In this document: one piece after another, positions 35,002 to 42,509 of the stretch | How positions within the stretch are numbered: position 1 is the first letter of the stretch | Layout of the letters: the number at the start of each line of letters is the position of its first letter | Assembly: GCA_001799565.1 (NCBI GenBank) | Contig: MGTS01000037.1 | Location: 1-64,000, forward strand | Length of the DNA: 64,000 bases | Source of the DNA: Elusimicrobia bacterium GWA2_51_34 | Lineage (GTDB): Bacteria; Elusimicrobiota; Elusimicrobia; Elusimicrobiales; UBA9959 | Direction of reading: 5' to 3' | Notes under the pieces: model-generated | The model's input: the letters and a program-made list of their open reading frames with translations, nothing else | Told to the model about the DNA's origin: nothing | The model's database searches: none | Translations under genes and position numbers: made by a program

Positions 35002-35331
35002 CTATCCTTTTATTTGCCCTTTACACACACAGTTGGATTTTTGTGCACTTTTATATGATCTCCCCCCCCACTTAATTACTTCTTTAAAATATAACTTTGC
35101 GCGGTCTCTACATTTTTTATTATTGTGAAAGAGCACTCTACAGGAGTCCAACATATTATGTAAGAATCTTTTATCACAACTCCATTTAGATTTGTCACAT
35201 TTTTCATAACAATTGTCATGTGCTTGACATGACCCTGTAAAGTCAAAAAACTCACCCCTATCCCTATCCGGAATTGCCCAATCACCTTCACTAGGGCCAC
35301 AAACAAGGCCGAGTGGGTCAGTATTAGTCAT
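35002..35331 (-). CDS. Orphan Rhs C-terminal toxin tip with phospholipase A2-like domain
   Basis: 109 residues. Begins TNTDPLGLVCG, the DPLGL signature that closes the core of Rhs/YD-repeat proteins, followed by a variable toxin tip. The tip has GSCQAHDNCYEKC, the CxxHDxCY catalytic signature of phospholipase A2 with its His-Asp pair, plus WSCDKRF and DSC disulfide Cys. The rest of the Rhs protein is missing: the ATG coincides with a repeat, ATAGGGGACGTTG (35330-35342). Hence a displaced toxin cassette that may be silent or a donor for recombination. Membrane-lipid attack fits a membrane-embedded immunity partner next door. Confidence 0.8.
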   Translation of the reverse strand: MTNTDPLGLVCGPSEGDWAIPDRDRGEFFDFTGSCQAHDNCYEKCDKSKWSCDKRFLHNMLDSCRVLFHNNKKCRDRAKLYFKEVIKWGGRSYKSAQKSNCVCKGQIKG

Positions 35332-35440
35332 AGGGGACGTTGTTGAAAGATTGATTATTTATGCACCGCAAGATTTTCATGTAAGTCTTTTCCTCTCTCT
35401 ATAAGTCTCGAAATTTTGGGGATAGGGGCGTTGTTGACTT
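35330..35440. repeat. Direct repeats related to the RAYT element ends
   Basis: ATAGGGGACGTTGTTGAAAG (35330-35349) and ATAGGGGCGTTGTTGACTT (35422-35440) resemble each other. Their first half matches the AATAGGGGACGTTG at the ends of the RAYT element (37861-37874). They suggest an earlier insertion or excision that cut the Rhs gene. Nothing else is recognised in the gap to 35482. Confidence 0.6.
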
Positions 35441-35482
35441 GTGCGCTTATAATAAAACCCTAACCTTGCCGCAGCTTATAAA

Positions 35483-36073
35483 TTAAAGCCGGGAGCCGAC
35501 CACAAACATAAACCCCAGATTATCGGCTGAATCAAGGCTGAAATTTCCACCCCGCATATTAAAAACGTGGTTCCAGCGGGCTTCAAAAGAGGCTGTAGAG
35601 CCGCGCCAGAACGGATAGCTAACCCCCCCGCCAAGCAGCAGGCCGGGGCTGGTGCCGGAGGCCGAAGAACGGGAAACGCCGGCGCTTCTAAATGAGGTTT
35701 GCGCCCATTGATAAAGCCCGACTCCGGTAAAACCATAGTAAGAACGCCCGTTCCGCGAATAAAACGCCTTCAGATACGGAACAAGCGAGAAAATTTTTAT
35801 TTTAAGGTCGGGTAATTTTCTGTTTTCATGGCTCATAGACAGAGAACTGTCAAGGCCGTAACTCAGCAGCTTATCCAGGGTTTTTTCAACCGACACTTTT
35901 ACAGCCGGGGAAGGCTTGAAACCGGCGCCCGTATCCCCCCAAAGTCCGCCGGCAGGAAAGTCTATGCCGCCGCCGGCTGACAGACTGTAATCCGAAGCCG
36001 AAGCGGGAACCACGGCGAACACGGCGGTAAAGCCAAACAAAAAAAACAAAAGTCCGGCAGCCGGATAACCCAC
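35483..36073 (-). CDS. Small outer-membrane beta-barrel protein
   Basis: 196 residues starting with GTG at 36073, immediately after the TAA of the preceding gene; GGAGGG lies just upstream inside that gene. The signal peptide ends near ASAS. Strand-forming mature part, Gly-rich turns (LSAGGGIDFPAGG), ending MFVVGSRL. Resembles small 8-stranded barrels in general. Co-translated with the Lys/Glu-rich secreted protein upstream. Confidence 0.75.
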   Translation of the reverse strand: MGYPAAGLLFFLFGFTAVFAVVPASASDYSLSAGGGIDFPAGGLWGDTGAGFKPSPAVKVSVEKTLDKLLSYGLDSSLSMSHENRKLPDLKIKIFSLVPYLKAFYSRNGRSYYGFTGVGLYQWAQTSFRSAGVSRSSASGTSPGLLLGGGVSYPFWRGSTASFEARWNHVFNMRGGNFSLDSADNLGFMFVVGSRL

Positions 36074-36541
36074 TTATTTTCCACCCTCCAGAGCCGGTGT
36101 TTCAGACGGCGTCATTGGTTTAATTTTCTTTTCCGGAGCGGGATGATCTTTTTTAAACCGCACCATTTCTTTCCCATGAGCGTCTTTTAAAGACTGCACA
36201 GCCTGCCTGTGTTCCTTTTTCTTCGCCCTTATGTCGCCGCGCGTTTCCGGCGCGGAAGAAACTTTCATCTGTTTAAGCTCTTCCTGCTGTTTTTTCTTCA
36301 GCTCGGCCACAGCCCGGCCCTGCTTCATTTTTAATTCCTCAATGGTGGCGGGAACCGCCGAAACCGGAGCTGTTGAAATAACGGAAGGGGCCAAGAGAGC
36401 TTCATTCTCCCGTTCAGCGCCGGGGCGCGCGGCGGCGCCGTCTACTGGCGGCACTCCTGAAACAGGCGGAACCGGGGAATTCTGAGCGTAAACGCCGGCG
36501 CTTAAAAAGCCGATAGCCAGCAGCAATATTATCTTTTTCAT
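36074..36541 (-). CDS. Secreted Lys/Glu-rich helical protein, unknown
   Basis: 155 residues from the ATG at 36541, which has AAGGAG before it. The signal peptide ends at GVYAQ. A Pro/Val-rich stretch (PVPPVSGVPPV) is followed by a highly charged helix (LKMKQGRAVAELKKKQQEELKQMK) likely to form a coiled coil, and a Lys/Pro tail. Abuts the barrel gene with no gap. Function unknown; a periplasmic linker or spacer is conceivable. Confidence 0.7.
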   Translation of the reverse strand: MKKIILLLAIGFLSAGVYAQNSPVPPVSGVPPVDGAAARPGAERENEALLAPSVISTAPVSAVPATIEELKMKQGRAVAELKKKQQEELKQMKVSSAPETRGDIRAKKKEHRQAVQSLKDAHGKEMVRFKKDHPAPEKKIKPMTPSETPALEGGK

Positions 36542-36603
36542 TTTATTCTCCTTAATCATTTTCAACTCAGGTGGATATGCCGCAGGAACGATGATAATTG
36601 ATA

Positions 36604-36716
36604 GCAAGAAAAAGCAAAAGAAAGCAATTGAATGCCACAGAAAACAAGAACATAAAATATTTTTCTTTCTTACTAGCAGTAGCTTTCAGTAGCTTTCTGT
36701 AGCTTTCTGTAGCCCT
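36604..36716. repeat. Intergenic 10-bp word hairpin (agctttctgt)
   Basis: Left 10-bp units gatagcaaga, aaaagcaaaa, gaaagcaatt, gaatgccaca and gaaaacaaga (36600-36650); right units tagctttcag, tagctttctg and tagctttctg (36680-36710). Same word family as 6040-6186. Confidence 0.82.
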
Positions 36717-36740
36717 AATTTTCCATTGATAAAACAGCCC

Positions 36741-37823
36741 TCAGCCTGAACCAGGAACCACTCCTGTTCCCGCTTTTATTTTATCAAGACTGTAAACGCC
36801 GGCGCGCGAAATAAAGCCGGCGCCGCGCATACCGCTGCCTTTTATAAAAAACGGGATATCCAGGTCTATAAAATCAAAACCGCCGAGCCCGCCGGCGAAT
36901 TGCGCCGAAACGCCTGAAGCGAGCTCGCTCTCAAGCATTTCCCCCATCATCAGTTTTACGCCCTTTGCCCTGGCAAGCGCCCAAACCTCGCGCGCCTTTA
37001 TAAAACCGAACTTGGTCAGCTTTATGTTCACGGCCGTAACCGCTTTGGCGGCCAGCAGCCGAAAAACATCGTTAACGCTGTAAGCGCTCTCATCGGCGCA
37101 CACGGGCATTTTCAGATTTTTTGAAAGCGAGGCCAGGCCTTCAAAATCGTCCTTCGCCACCGGCTGTTCAAAAACAGCGGGCACAATGCCCCTTTTTTCA
37201 AGAGCCCGGATAAATTTGCCGGCCTCCCGCGCGGTGTAGGCGCAATTGGCGTCAAGGTAGATATCGCAGCCGGGCGCGGATTCCCGCACCGCCTCAAGCC
37301 TGCGTATATCCTCGTCAAAATCAATGCCCACTTTTATTTTAAAAGCTTTAAATCCCCTGCGCCTCATTTTAAGCGTGAAGGCGCGGGCCTCGGCCGCCCC
37401 GCCGATCACAACGGTAACGTCGGTTTTAAGGCGGGGCTCGGCGGCGCCAAAATATTGCCAGAGCGAAATGCCAAGCCGGCGGGTTACCAGGTCCAGCATA
37501 GCGGCTTGCACCGCGGTCAAAGCCGCCCGGCGAGAGTCCAGCATTTCCTCAAGCGCGCAGAAAAGCTTAAGGTAATCGGCTGAATCTTTGCCCTCAAGGT
37601 AATTCGCGGCCATGGCCAGGCCTTCACGCGTGCCCCGCAGAGTTTCTCCGGTAACATGGCTTGCCACCGCGGCTTCGCCCCAGCCGGTAAAACCGTCTTT
37701 TGACTTTATGGAAAAAAGAGCGTTTTCAAGGCTTTTATGGCTGCCGCTTGAAATGGTAAATGGGGTGAACAAATCCGCCCGCAGGACGCGTTCGGCGCAA
37801 CCGGTTATAAGCGAAGTTTTCAT
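36741..37823 (-). CDS. Dipeptide epimerase (enolase superfamily, Ala-Glu epimerase type)
   Basis: 360 residues. Enolase-superfamily barrel with the base KIK (in FKIKVGID), metal ligands D in YLDANCAY, E in FEQP and D in CADES, and the second catalytic Lys in NIKLTK. This is the signature of L-Ala-D/L-Glu epimerases that recycle murein peptides. It agrees with murQ elsewhere in the window. Substrate specificity may differ among dipeptides. Confidence 0.9.
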   Translation of the reverse strand: MKTSLITGCAERVLRADLFTPFTISSGSHKSLENALFSIKSKDGFTGWGEAAVASHVTGETLRGTREGLAMAANYLEGKDSADYLKLFCALEEMLDSRRAALTAVQAAMLDLVTRRLGISLWQYFGAAEPRLKTDVTVVIGGAAEARAFTLKMRRRGFKAFKIKVGIDFDEDIRRLEAVRESAPGCDIYLDANCAYTAREAGKFIRALEKRGIVPAVFEQPVAKDDFEGLASLSKNLKMPVCADESAYSVNDVFRLLAAKAVTAVNIKLTKFGFIKAREVWALARAKGVKLMMGEMLESELASGVSAQFAGGLGGFDFIDLDIPFFIKGSGMRGAGFISRAGVYSLDKIKAGTGVVPGSG

Positions 37824-37834
37824 ATCGGTGTCGT

Positions 37835-37890
37835 AGGCTCAATAGGGGACGTCAAGGCTCAATAGGGGACGTTGCTTAAACGCTTAAATG
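37835..37890. repeat. Double direct repeat and left inverted end of RAYT element
   Basis: AGGCTCAATAGGGGACGT occurs twice, at 37835-37852 and 37855-37872. The second runs into the 26-base end GGGGACGTTGC...TTAAATG (37865-37890), whose perfect inverted copy is at 38867-38892. The stop codon and last codons of the RAYT gene lie within this end. Confidence 0.88.
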
Positions 37891-38850
37891 CTCCGCTTTT
37901 GCTATCTCCCTGCCTTTATACGCCAGGTATGAGACGGCCCCGGAACTTATCCTGAGCTCCTTCATTAATACCGCACCGTTTACCCTGGCACTTGTTTTGC
38001 GCAGATAACAATATAATGCTCGCCCGCGCCCTATTCGTGACTGCCTGCTTGAACTAAGCAACTCCTCTTTGGTCACTCCCGTAATCCGCTCTACTTCGCT
38101 CAGCACTTCCTCTTTTGTCATCCGCTCTGAAAACATTCCCTCTTCGGTTTCCTTAAGAATACTTTCAACAAAAGCGCCACTCCCCAGTATACGATCGTCA
38201 AACATCTCTCTTTCATCGGCCTTGCGGGCAACGTTAACCAACCCGCCTATGCTTCGCAAAAGGCCTCCACCGGAATATTCGCCCCTTTTGTAGCGGTTAA
38301 GTCTCTCACCGACAAACTGTTCATAGGCCAGACGTGCCTTCTGCCTATTGGAACCAAAATATTCCAACACTGCACAAATGTCTGTTATTCCATCCTCTTT
38401 ACCGCCACACAACGCGCTATGTCCGCACCAGGGGTACGCCTTCAGTTCTTTCAAATTTCTCACGATACGCGCCCTAAGCGGATTTAGGTGTATATAGGCA
38501 GTCAATTCAAGGAGATAAGGATCCTCCTCGCATAAAATTGCCTTATATCTGTTCTGGAATAGATGCCCGGAACGCCTATACCGCACGTTAAAACCGACAG
38601 CATATCCGGTCATAAGCCGCCGCATAATCTCTGCAAGAGGACGCTTCCCCCTTAGTATTAACAGATGGAAGTGATTCGGCATCAAACACCAAGCCAGGCA
38701 TTTACCCCCCGTTTTGTTGAGTGCGGCTTTGAGCCGTTTCAGGAAATCTTCGCGGTCCGCTTTATCCCCGAATATTTCATGGCGTTCATTACCGCGTGAC
38801 ATTACATGATACAGGCCGCCTTCAATATCAATTCGTGCTTGTCGTGGCAT
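37876..38850 (-). CDS. REP-associated tyrosine transposase (RAYT, Y1_Tnp)
   Basis: 324 residues. The N-terminal Y1 transposase domain (MPRQARIDIEGGLYHVMSRGNER) carries the HUH motif HFH in LMPNHFHLLI and the catalytic Tyr in LTAYIHLNPLRA. The C-terminal part (EEVLSEVERITGVTKEELLSS onward) is a DnaA-like DNA-binding region found in some RAYTs. It is flanked by perfect 26-bp inverted ends, so it may be a self-mobile unit rather than a fixed RAYT gene. No accessory genes. Confidence 0.93.
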   Translation of the reverse strand: MPRQARIDIEGGLYHVMSRGNERHEIFGDKADREDFLKRLKAALNKTGGKCLAWCLMPNHFHLLILRGKRPLAEIMRRLMTGYAVGFNVRYRRSGHLFQNRYKAILCEEDPYLLELTAYIHLNPLRARIVRNLKELKAYPWCGHSALCGGKEDGITDICAVLEYFGSNRQKARLAYEQFVGERLNRYKRGEYSGGGLLRSIGGLVNVARKADEREMFDDRILGSGAFVESILKETEEGMFSERMTKEEVLSEVERITGVTKEELLSSSRQSRIGRGRALYCYLRKTSARVNGAVLMKELRISSGAVSYLAYKGREIAKAEHLSV

Positions 38851-38866
38851 ATCCGGAATTATACAA

Positions 38867-38892
38867 CATTTAAGCGTTTAAGCAACGTCCCC
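38867..38892. repeat. Right inverted end of RAYT element
   Basis: Perfect 26-base reverse complement of 37865-37890. A third copy in the orientation of the left end lies at 40052-40077. Confidence 0.9.
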
Positions 38893-38896
38893 CATA

Positions 38897-39064
38897 CTAA
38901 GACCACGCCAAACATTTATTGCCTGTTCTTTCCAGGTTTGTCTTAAACCGTAAAATAAAATCCTCGCAATCATCTTTCTTAATAAAAATCGCCTTTCGCT
39001 CATTGCCACGAGCGATTACATGGTATAACTGCCCGGCTATATCTATTCTTCCATGTCTTGGCAT
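38897..39064 (-). pseudogene. Truncated second RAYT gene (N-terminal 55 codons)
   Basis: Begins with ATG at 39064 and reads MPRHGRIDIAGQLYHVIARG, then GNERKAIF and GNKCLAWS before TAG at 38897-38899. This is a paralogue of the first ~55 residues of the intact RAYT, cut off just before the HUH motif. The intact element's right end starts five bases later, so one element has inserted into or replaced the rest of another. Confidence 0.88.
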
Positions 39065-39104
39065 ATCATCTTCCTAAAGTTGGTCAACTAGTCAACAACG
39101 TCCC

Positions 39105-39464
39105 TTATCGTTCCGCAGGCAAATTCATTGCACTCCTATACGGCGCAATTATTTTCCGTATGGTGGCAGCGCTTAACAGGCCCTTGAAAACCATTGAGAT
39201 TGTTTCAGCGCACCAGGTGCCTTTATAGCGAAGATGTATCTCAACCGCTTTAGCTTTTAACTTCGGGTCCACACGGTGTATAGCTGAAATCTGTTTTATG
39301 GTTTTTCCATTATTAAGCCATAAATAAAAATTATTTCTAGACAACCCATGCGATTTGCAAAAAGCGGAAAGCGAGACGCCCCGGGCCTTTTCATTAGCCC
39401 AGGTTTCAAGAAGAACTTTTTTAAGTACGTTCTTAAGCGTCTTTCTTTTCTCGCGTTTAGTCAT
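39105..39464 (-). CDS. HTH protein of transposase-OrfA type, intact copy
   Basis: 119 residues, basic. Helix-turn-helix GVSLSAFCKSHGLSRNNFYLW at about 29-49, then DPKLKAKAVEIHLRYKGTWCAET. It resembles the DNA-binding subunit of insertion sequences, but no partner catalytic gene follows. Its ATG lies inside the end of the membrane-protein gene (8-base overlap), so the two are translated together. The broken copy at 34318-34589 follows a membrane-protein gene in the same way. Confidence 0.72.
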   Translation of the reverse strand: MTKREKRKTLKNVLKKVLLETWANEKARGVSLSAFCKSHGLSRNNFYLWLNNGKTIKQISAIHRVDPKLKAKAVEIHLRYKGTWCAETISMVFKGLLSAATIRKIIAPYRSAMNLPAER

Positions 39465-39945
39465 TTTTTTCCTTTTTCGACTGTCCTATTTCTGCTTTCG
39501 AATACAGGGACTTCTTTTCAAAAATTACTCTGGAAAGCAAATATCCCATAAAATACAAAGCTGGCATTACAACTGGCATCGATACAACATATATTATTCC
39601 TAAACTTGGCTCAAGACCGAGCGTAACATCTTGAACAATATTACGAGCCATATACACATAGCCCAGATATGTTACTATTGCACCTATAAGTCGGCACAAA
39701 GAATCTCTTATAACAAAACCAGATTTTAACATTCCCCATTTGATAAACATAAAGGATAGGACTATAAAAGGGGTAGAATAAACCACATATATGAAAAGGT
39801 AACGTGGTGTTAAGCCATACATTATTAATGACATTACAGAATTGCTTATTCGAGGAATACCCAAAAGGAAGGGAGTAAAAAATGTTATTATTCCAAGCAC
39901 AAGAAAAAACTTACGGAAGATGTTTGCAGATATATCTTCTTTCAT
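39457..39945 (-). CDS. Four- to five-helix membrane protein, possible orphan immunity protein
   Basis: 162 residues from the ATG at 39945, preceded by GGAGAGG. Hydrophobic helices at about 12-35, 48-70, 85-105 and 120-145; a Lys/Glu-rich tail. The C-terminal half resembles in layout the putative immunity protein at 34614-34997 (two helices ending in GY-x-W/S-x-V-I/F), and both are followed by the same HTH gene. No toxin tip remains upstream; a RAYT end at 40052-40077 is found there instead. Function by analogy only. Confidence 0.55.
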   Translation of the reverse strand: MKEDISANIFRKFFLVLGIITFFTPFLLGIPRISNSVMSLIMYGLTPRYLFIYVVYSTPFIVLSFMFIKWGMLKSGFVIRDSLCRLIGAIVTYLGYVYMARNIVQDVTLGLEPSLGIIYVVSMPVVMPALYFMGYLLSRVIFEKKSLYSKAEIGQSKKEKND

Positions 39946-40051
39946 AAAAAACCTCTCCAACCTACTGACAACACAAACATCCATCCCTATGGGCTCGTTC
40001 ATGATACCCAAGAGGAACACCCATTTTAACCCCTGCAGATATTAGAACATG

Positions 40052-40102
40052 GGGGACGTTGCTTAAACGCTTAAATGCTTTGCTTCTGGCGATTTTTAAT
40101 TC
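40052..40102 (-). pseudogene. RAYT element end with gene-tail remnant
   Basis: The 26-base element end (40052-40077) is present again. Just beyond it, the minus-strand reading PEAKHLSV-stop parallels IAKAEHLSV-stop of the intact RAYT gene. So a third element left its 3' end here. No further homology is recognised to 40200. Confidence 0.7.
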
Positions 40103-40212
40103 CGGCTGGTACCAGCGCTTCCGACGCAGTGAATACATTTAAATACATAAAACAGGATAAAAGCAAGGCTGATTTTTAAGGAGATGCTCCGACATGATCC
40201 CCTATAAAACTA

Positions 40213-40235
40213 AAAACCCGCTCTTCGCGGGTTTT
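40213..40235 (-). terminator. Rho-independent terminator of the alpha-amylase gene
   Basis: A 9-bp stem AAAACCCGC with its complement around TCTTC, followed on the minus strand by a T run. It lies about 75 bases after the amylase stop. Confidence 0.85.
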
Positions 40236-40307
40236 CTCTTCGCCCATAAGGCCGGGGCGCTTGCCATTAGGCGGGCAGCCCTGGGCTGACTATTAAAAAG
40301 TCAAGGC

Positions 40308-41567
40308 TTATTTTTTAGACCAGACCTTGTAACCGTTGCCCTGGACGGACAGGCTCCAGCCTGAGCCGGGATCCCAGCTCTGGTAGCCAAGTTTGACCGC
40401 CAGTTTATTATCTATTACAGCGGCGTATATATCCTGCGAAGCATGTACTATATTTACATTGCTGGAAGAGGTTATCCCCAAGGTTTTTCTTATCCCGGCA
40501 AGCTTTGTTATTTCGTTTTTTAGGCCCCAGTCAAAAAAATGCGACCAGAAGACGCACGGTATGCCGGGATGAGTTAAAATATAAGCGTAACCCTGTATCA
40601 CCTTGTCGGAAGGGAAAGGCCAGGACTTGGAAGAACTAGCCTCAACGGTGGTATCGTGATTATCCACGAAAGTCACGGCGTTGTCCGGCCACCAGCCGAT
40701 AAGGCCGGAAGGTCGGCCGCCGGCGTCTTTCAGCCGCCAGTATTCTCCGGACGCTACGGCCTGCTGAAGTATGCCCTTGGTGGTAAAATCGAACACTTTT
40801 ATCTCGCCGCCGACCGAATCCATCCAGTCGGTTAAAGCCTGCCTGTGCGGGTCGGTATTATTAAGGTCCAGGTCGTCCCATATCTCGGCCACGGCAAAAG
40901 CCGGTTTCGTGGCCTTGTTGTACATAAGCATGTATTTGGAACCATAACCCCGCGCAAAATCGTAGCGCCAGCCGTCGTAGCCTATAGAAGCCCTCAGCCA
41001 AGCCAGCCAGGCCGTTATAGCTTTCCGCACGGCGGCATTGGTATGGTCCAGGTCCCGCGCGAAAGGCACCCCCTTACCGGTATCCGCCGCTCCCTTGCCC
41101 TGTGCCCACTCGTCATCAGAGCAGACCGATTCAGGGCCCCACGCCGGGTCGGTGAAGTCGGCCCAATTCCCGGTGCCTACACGGTGATTGACAACGATAT
41201 CAGCTATAACCTTAACCCCTTTGGCGTGCAAAGCTGTTATGGCCGAAGTAAGTTCTGCCGAAGAACCGTATCTGGAGTCCTGCGTATAAAGCCTTCTGGG
41301 CAGATAGCCCTCGTCGCTGGCCGAATCAGAAGAAGGCGGCAGCCAAACCAGGTTTATTCCCGCCTGGGACATATCGCCGGCCTTACTTTCAACAATATTC
41401 CACCAGGGGGAAGTCTTCCATGAAGACCAGTTAAAACCCTGGAGCATGATGGTAGAATCAAATCTTGGGGGGGATGAGCCGAGGTTATGAGCGGAAGCGC
41501 AAAAAACCACGCCGCCTGAAAGAGGCAGCAACAATACTAAAGCGGCCAGTAGTTTTATTACTTTCAT
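40308..41567 (-). CDS. Secreted alpha-amylase (GH13, plant/bacterial type)
   Basis: About 419 residues from the ATG at 41567; longer forms would extend through the promoter. The signal peptide ends near FCAS. GH13 regions: DIVVNH, GWRYDFARG (nucleophile Asp), AVAEIWDD (acid/base Glu), FVDNHDT. A short all-beta C-terminal domain as in plant alpha-amylases ends in YKVWSKK. Hydrolyses alpha-1,4-glucans outside the cytoplasm. Has its own promoter and terminator. Confidence 0.93.
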   Translation of the reverse strand: MKVIKLLAALVLLLPLSGGVVFCASAHNLGSSPPRFDSTIMLQGFNWSSWKTSPWWNIVESKAGDMSQAGINLVWLPPSSDSASDEGYLPRRLYTQDSRYGSSAELTSAITALHAKGVKVIADIVVNHRVGTGNWADFTDPAWGPESVCSDDEWAQGKGAADTGKGVPFARDLDHTNAAVRKAITAWLAWLRASIGYDGWRYDFARGYGSKYMLMYNKATKPAFAVAEIWDDLDLNNTDPHRQALTDWMDSVGGEIKVFDFTTKGILQQAVASGEYWRLKDAGGRPSGLIGWWPDNAVTFVDNHDTTVEASSSKSWPFPSDKVIQGYAYILTHPGIPCVFWSHFFDWGLKNEITKLAGIRKTLGITSSSNVNIVHASQDIYAAVIDNKLAVKLGYQSWDPGSGWSLSVQGNGYKVWSKK

Positions 41568-41579
41568 AACCCTGTACAT

Positions 41580-41608
41580 ATTTTTAGCATATATAAAGAT
41601 TTTGTCAA
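41580..41608 (-). promoter_or_regulatory. Promoter of the alpha-amylase gene
   Basis: TTGACA (41608-41603) with an A/T-rich -10 (TAAAAA or AAAAAT) 16-17 bases away. Transcription would begin about 10 bases before the ATG at 41567, so the leader is very short. Confidence 0.6.
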
Positions 41609-41614
41609 GGGCCG

Positions 41615-41731
41615 AGAGGGCATAGAAGAAAGGGTATAGAGTAGAGGGGCTAGGGTATAGGGCAAGGAGTTCCTTATTTCCGCACCCCATCCCCTTTCTT
41701 TCACCCTTTACGCTTTACTTTTTACCCTTTA
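41615..41731. repeat. Intergenic heptamer hairpin (AGGGTAT word)
   Basis: Left units agggcat, agaagaa, agggtat, agagtag, aggggct and agggtat (41617-41659), core ggcaaggagttccttatttcc, right units ccatccc, ctttctt, tcaccct, ttacgct, ttacttt and ttaccct. The right arm touches the lolD stop codon. Confidence 0.87.
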
Positions 41732-42403
41732 CGTCTTCTGGCCGGACTCCAGCCTGCCGCCTGAAAGATGGAACACACGGTCGGCGTAAGAAACGAATTC
41801 CTCGTTATGGGTTACCATAAGCACCGCGGCGCCCAGCGAGTTGGCTTTTTTTAAATCATCCAGCACTATTCCGGCGTTATGCTTGTCCAGGTTGCCGGTA
41901 GGCTCGTCGGCTATCAGCAGGCCTGGGTTATTTGCGAGGGCTCTTAAAATGGCCGCCCGCTGCTTTTCGCCGCCCGAAATTTCCATGGGGAATTTATCCG
42001 CCAGCGCCTCAAGCCCGAAACGCTTTAAAAGCCCGCGTGCGCGCGCGGGATCGCTTCGCCCGGCGATCCGCGAGGGCATATCAATATTTTCAAGCACCGT
42101 GAATTCCGGCAAAAGCGAGTCAAACTGAAAAATGAAACCTATATTCTTAAGCCGCAGGGACGCCTTTTCTTTTTCGCCCAGAAGTTCAAGCTTGCGGCCG
42201 TAAAGGCGTATTTCCCCGCTGTAAGAATCATCAAGCAGACCGACAAGATTCAGGAATGTGGATTTCCCGGAACCTGACGGCCCAAGGAGAACGATAAATT
42301 CCCCCTTGCGGGCGAAGAAATTTATTTCTTCAAGCACCTGCACCTGTTCATGGCCCTGCACATAAGCTTTGCCCAGGTTTTCTATCTCAACGATCTTGTC
42401 CAT
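41729..42403 (-). CDS. lolD: Lipoprotein-releasing ABC transporter ATPase LolD
   Basis: 224 residues. Walker A GPSGSGKST, signature ISGGEKQR, Walker B LLIADEPTGNLD. Powers extraction of lipoproteins from the inner membrane for delivery to the outer membrane. Encoded after lolC on the same strand, consistent with a Lol complex. The final residues (ESGQKT) are specified by the edge of the word-repeat arm. Confidence 0.93.
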   Translation of the reverse strand: MDKIVEIENLGKAYVQGHEQVQVLEEINFFARKGEFIVLLGPSGSGKSTFLNLVGLLDDSYSGEIRLYGRKLELLGEKEKASLRLKNIGFIFQFDSLLPEFTVLENIDMPSRIAGRSDPARARGLLKRFGLEALADKFPMEISGGEKQRAAILRALANNPGLLIADEPTGNLDKHNAGIVLDDLKKANSLGAAVLMVTHNEEFVSYADRVFHLSGGRLESGQKT

Positions 42404-42409
42404 ATCGGT

Positions 42410-42505
42410 AACTGTCCAGGTGGATAGGCTGTAGGCAGTTAGACTGTTAGGTAAAACCCCGATTTGACTAACAGCCTAATAGCCTACAGCCTTCAGCCTA
42501 TCGCT
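42410..42505. repeat. Intergenic word hairpin (GTAGGCAG), duplicated at 58.3 kb
   Basis: Left words aggctgt, aggcagt, tagactgt and taggtaa; right words gactaacagcctaat, agcctac, agccttc and agcctat. Bases 42410-42454 are the reverse complement of 58271-58314 with two differences. Confidence 0.88.
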
Positions 42506-42509
42506 TTTG

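Noticed and set aside
40308-41690. Alpha-amylase starting at 41690
   Set aside because: The extension is coded by word-repeat DNA and runs through a good promoter; the signal peptide starts at 41567.
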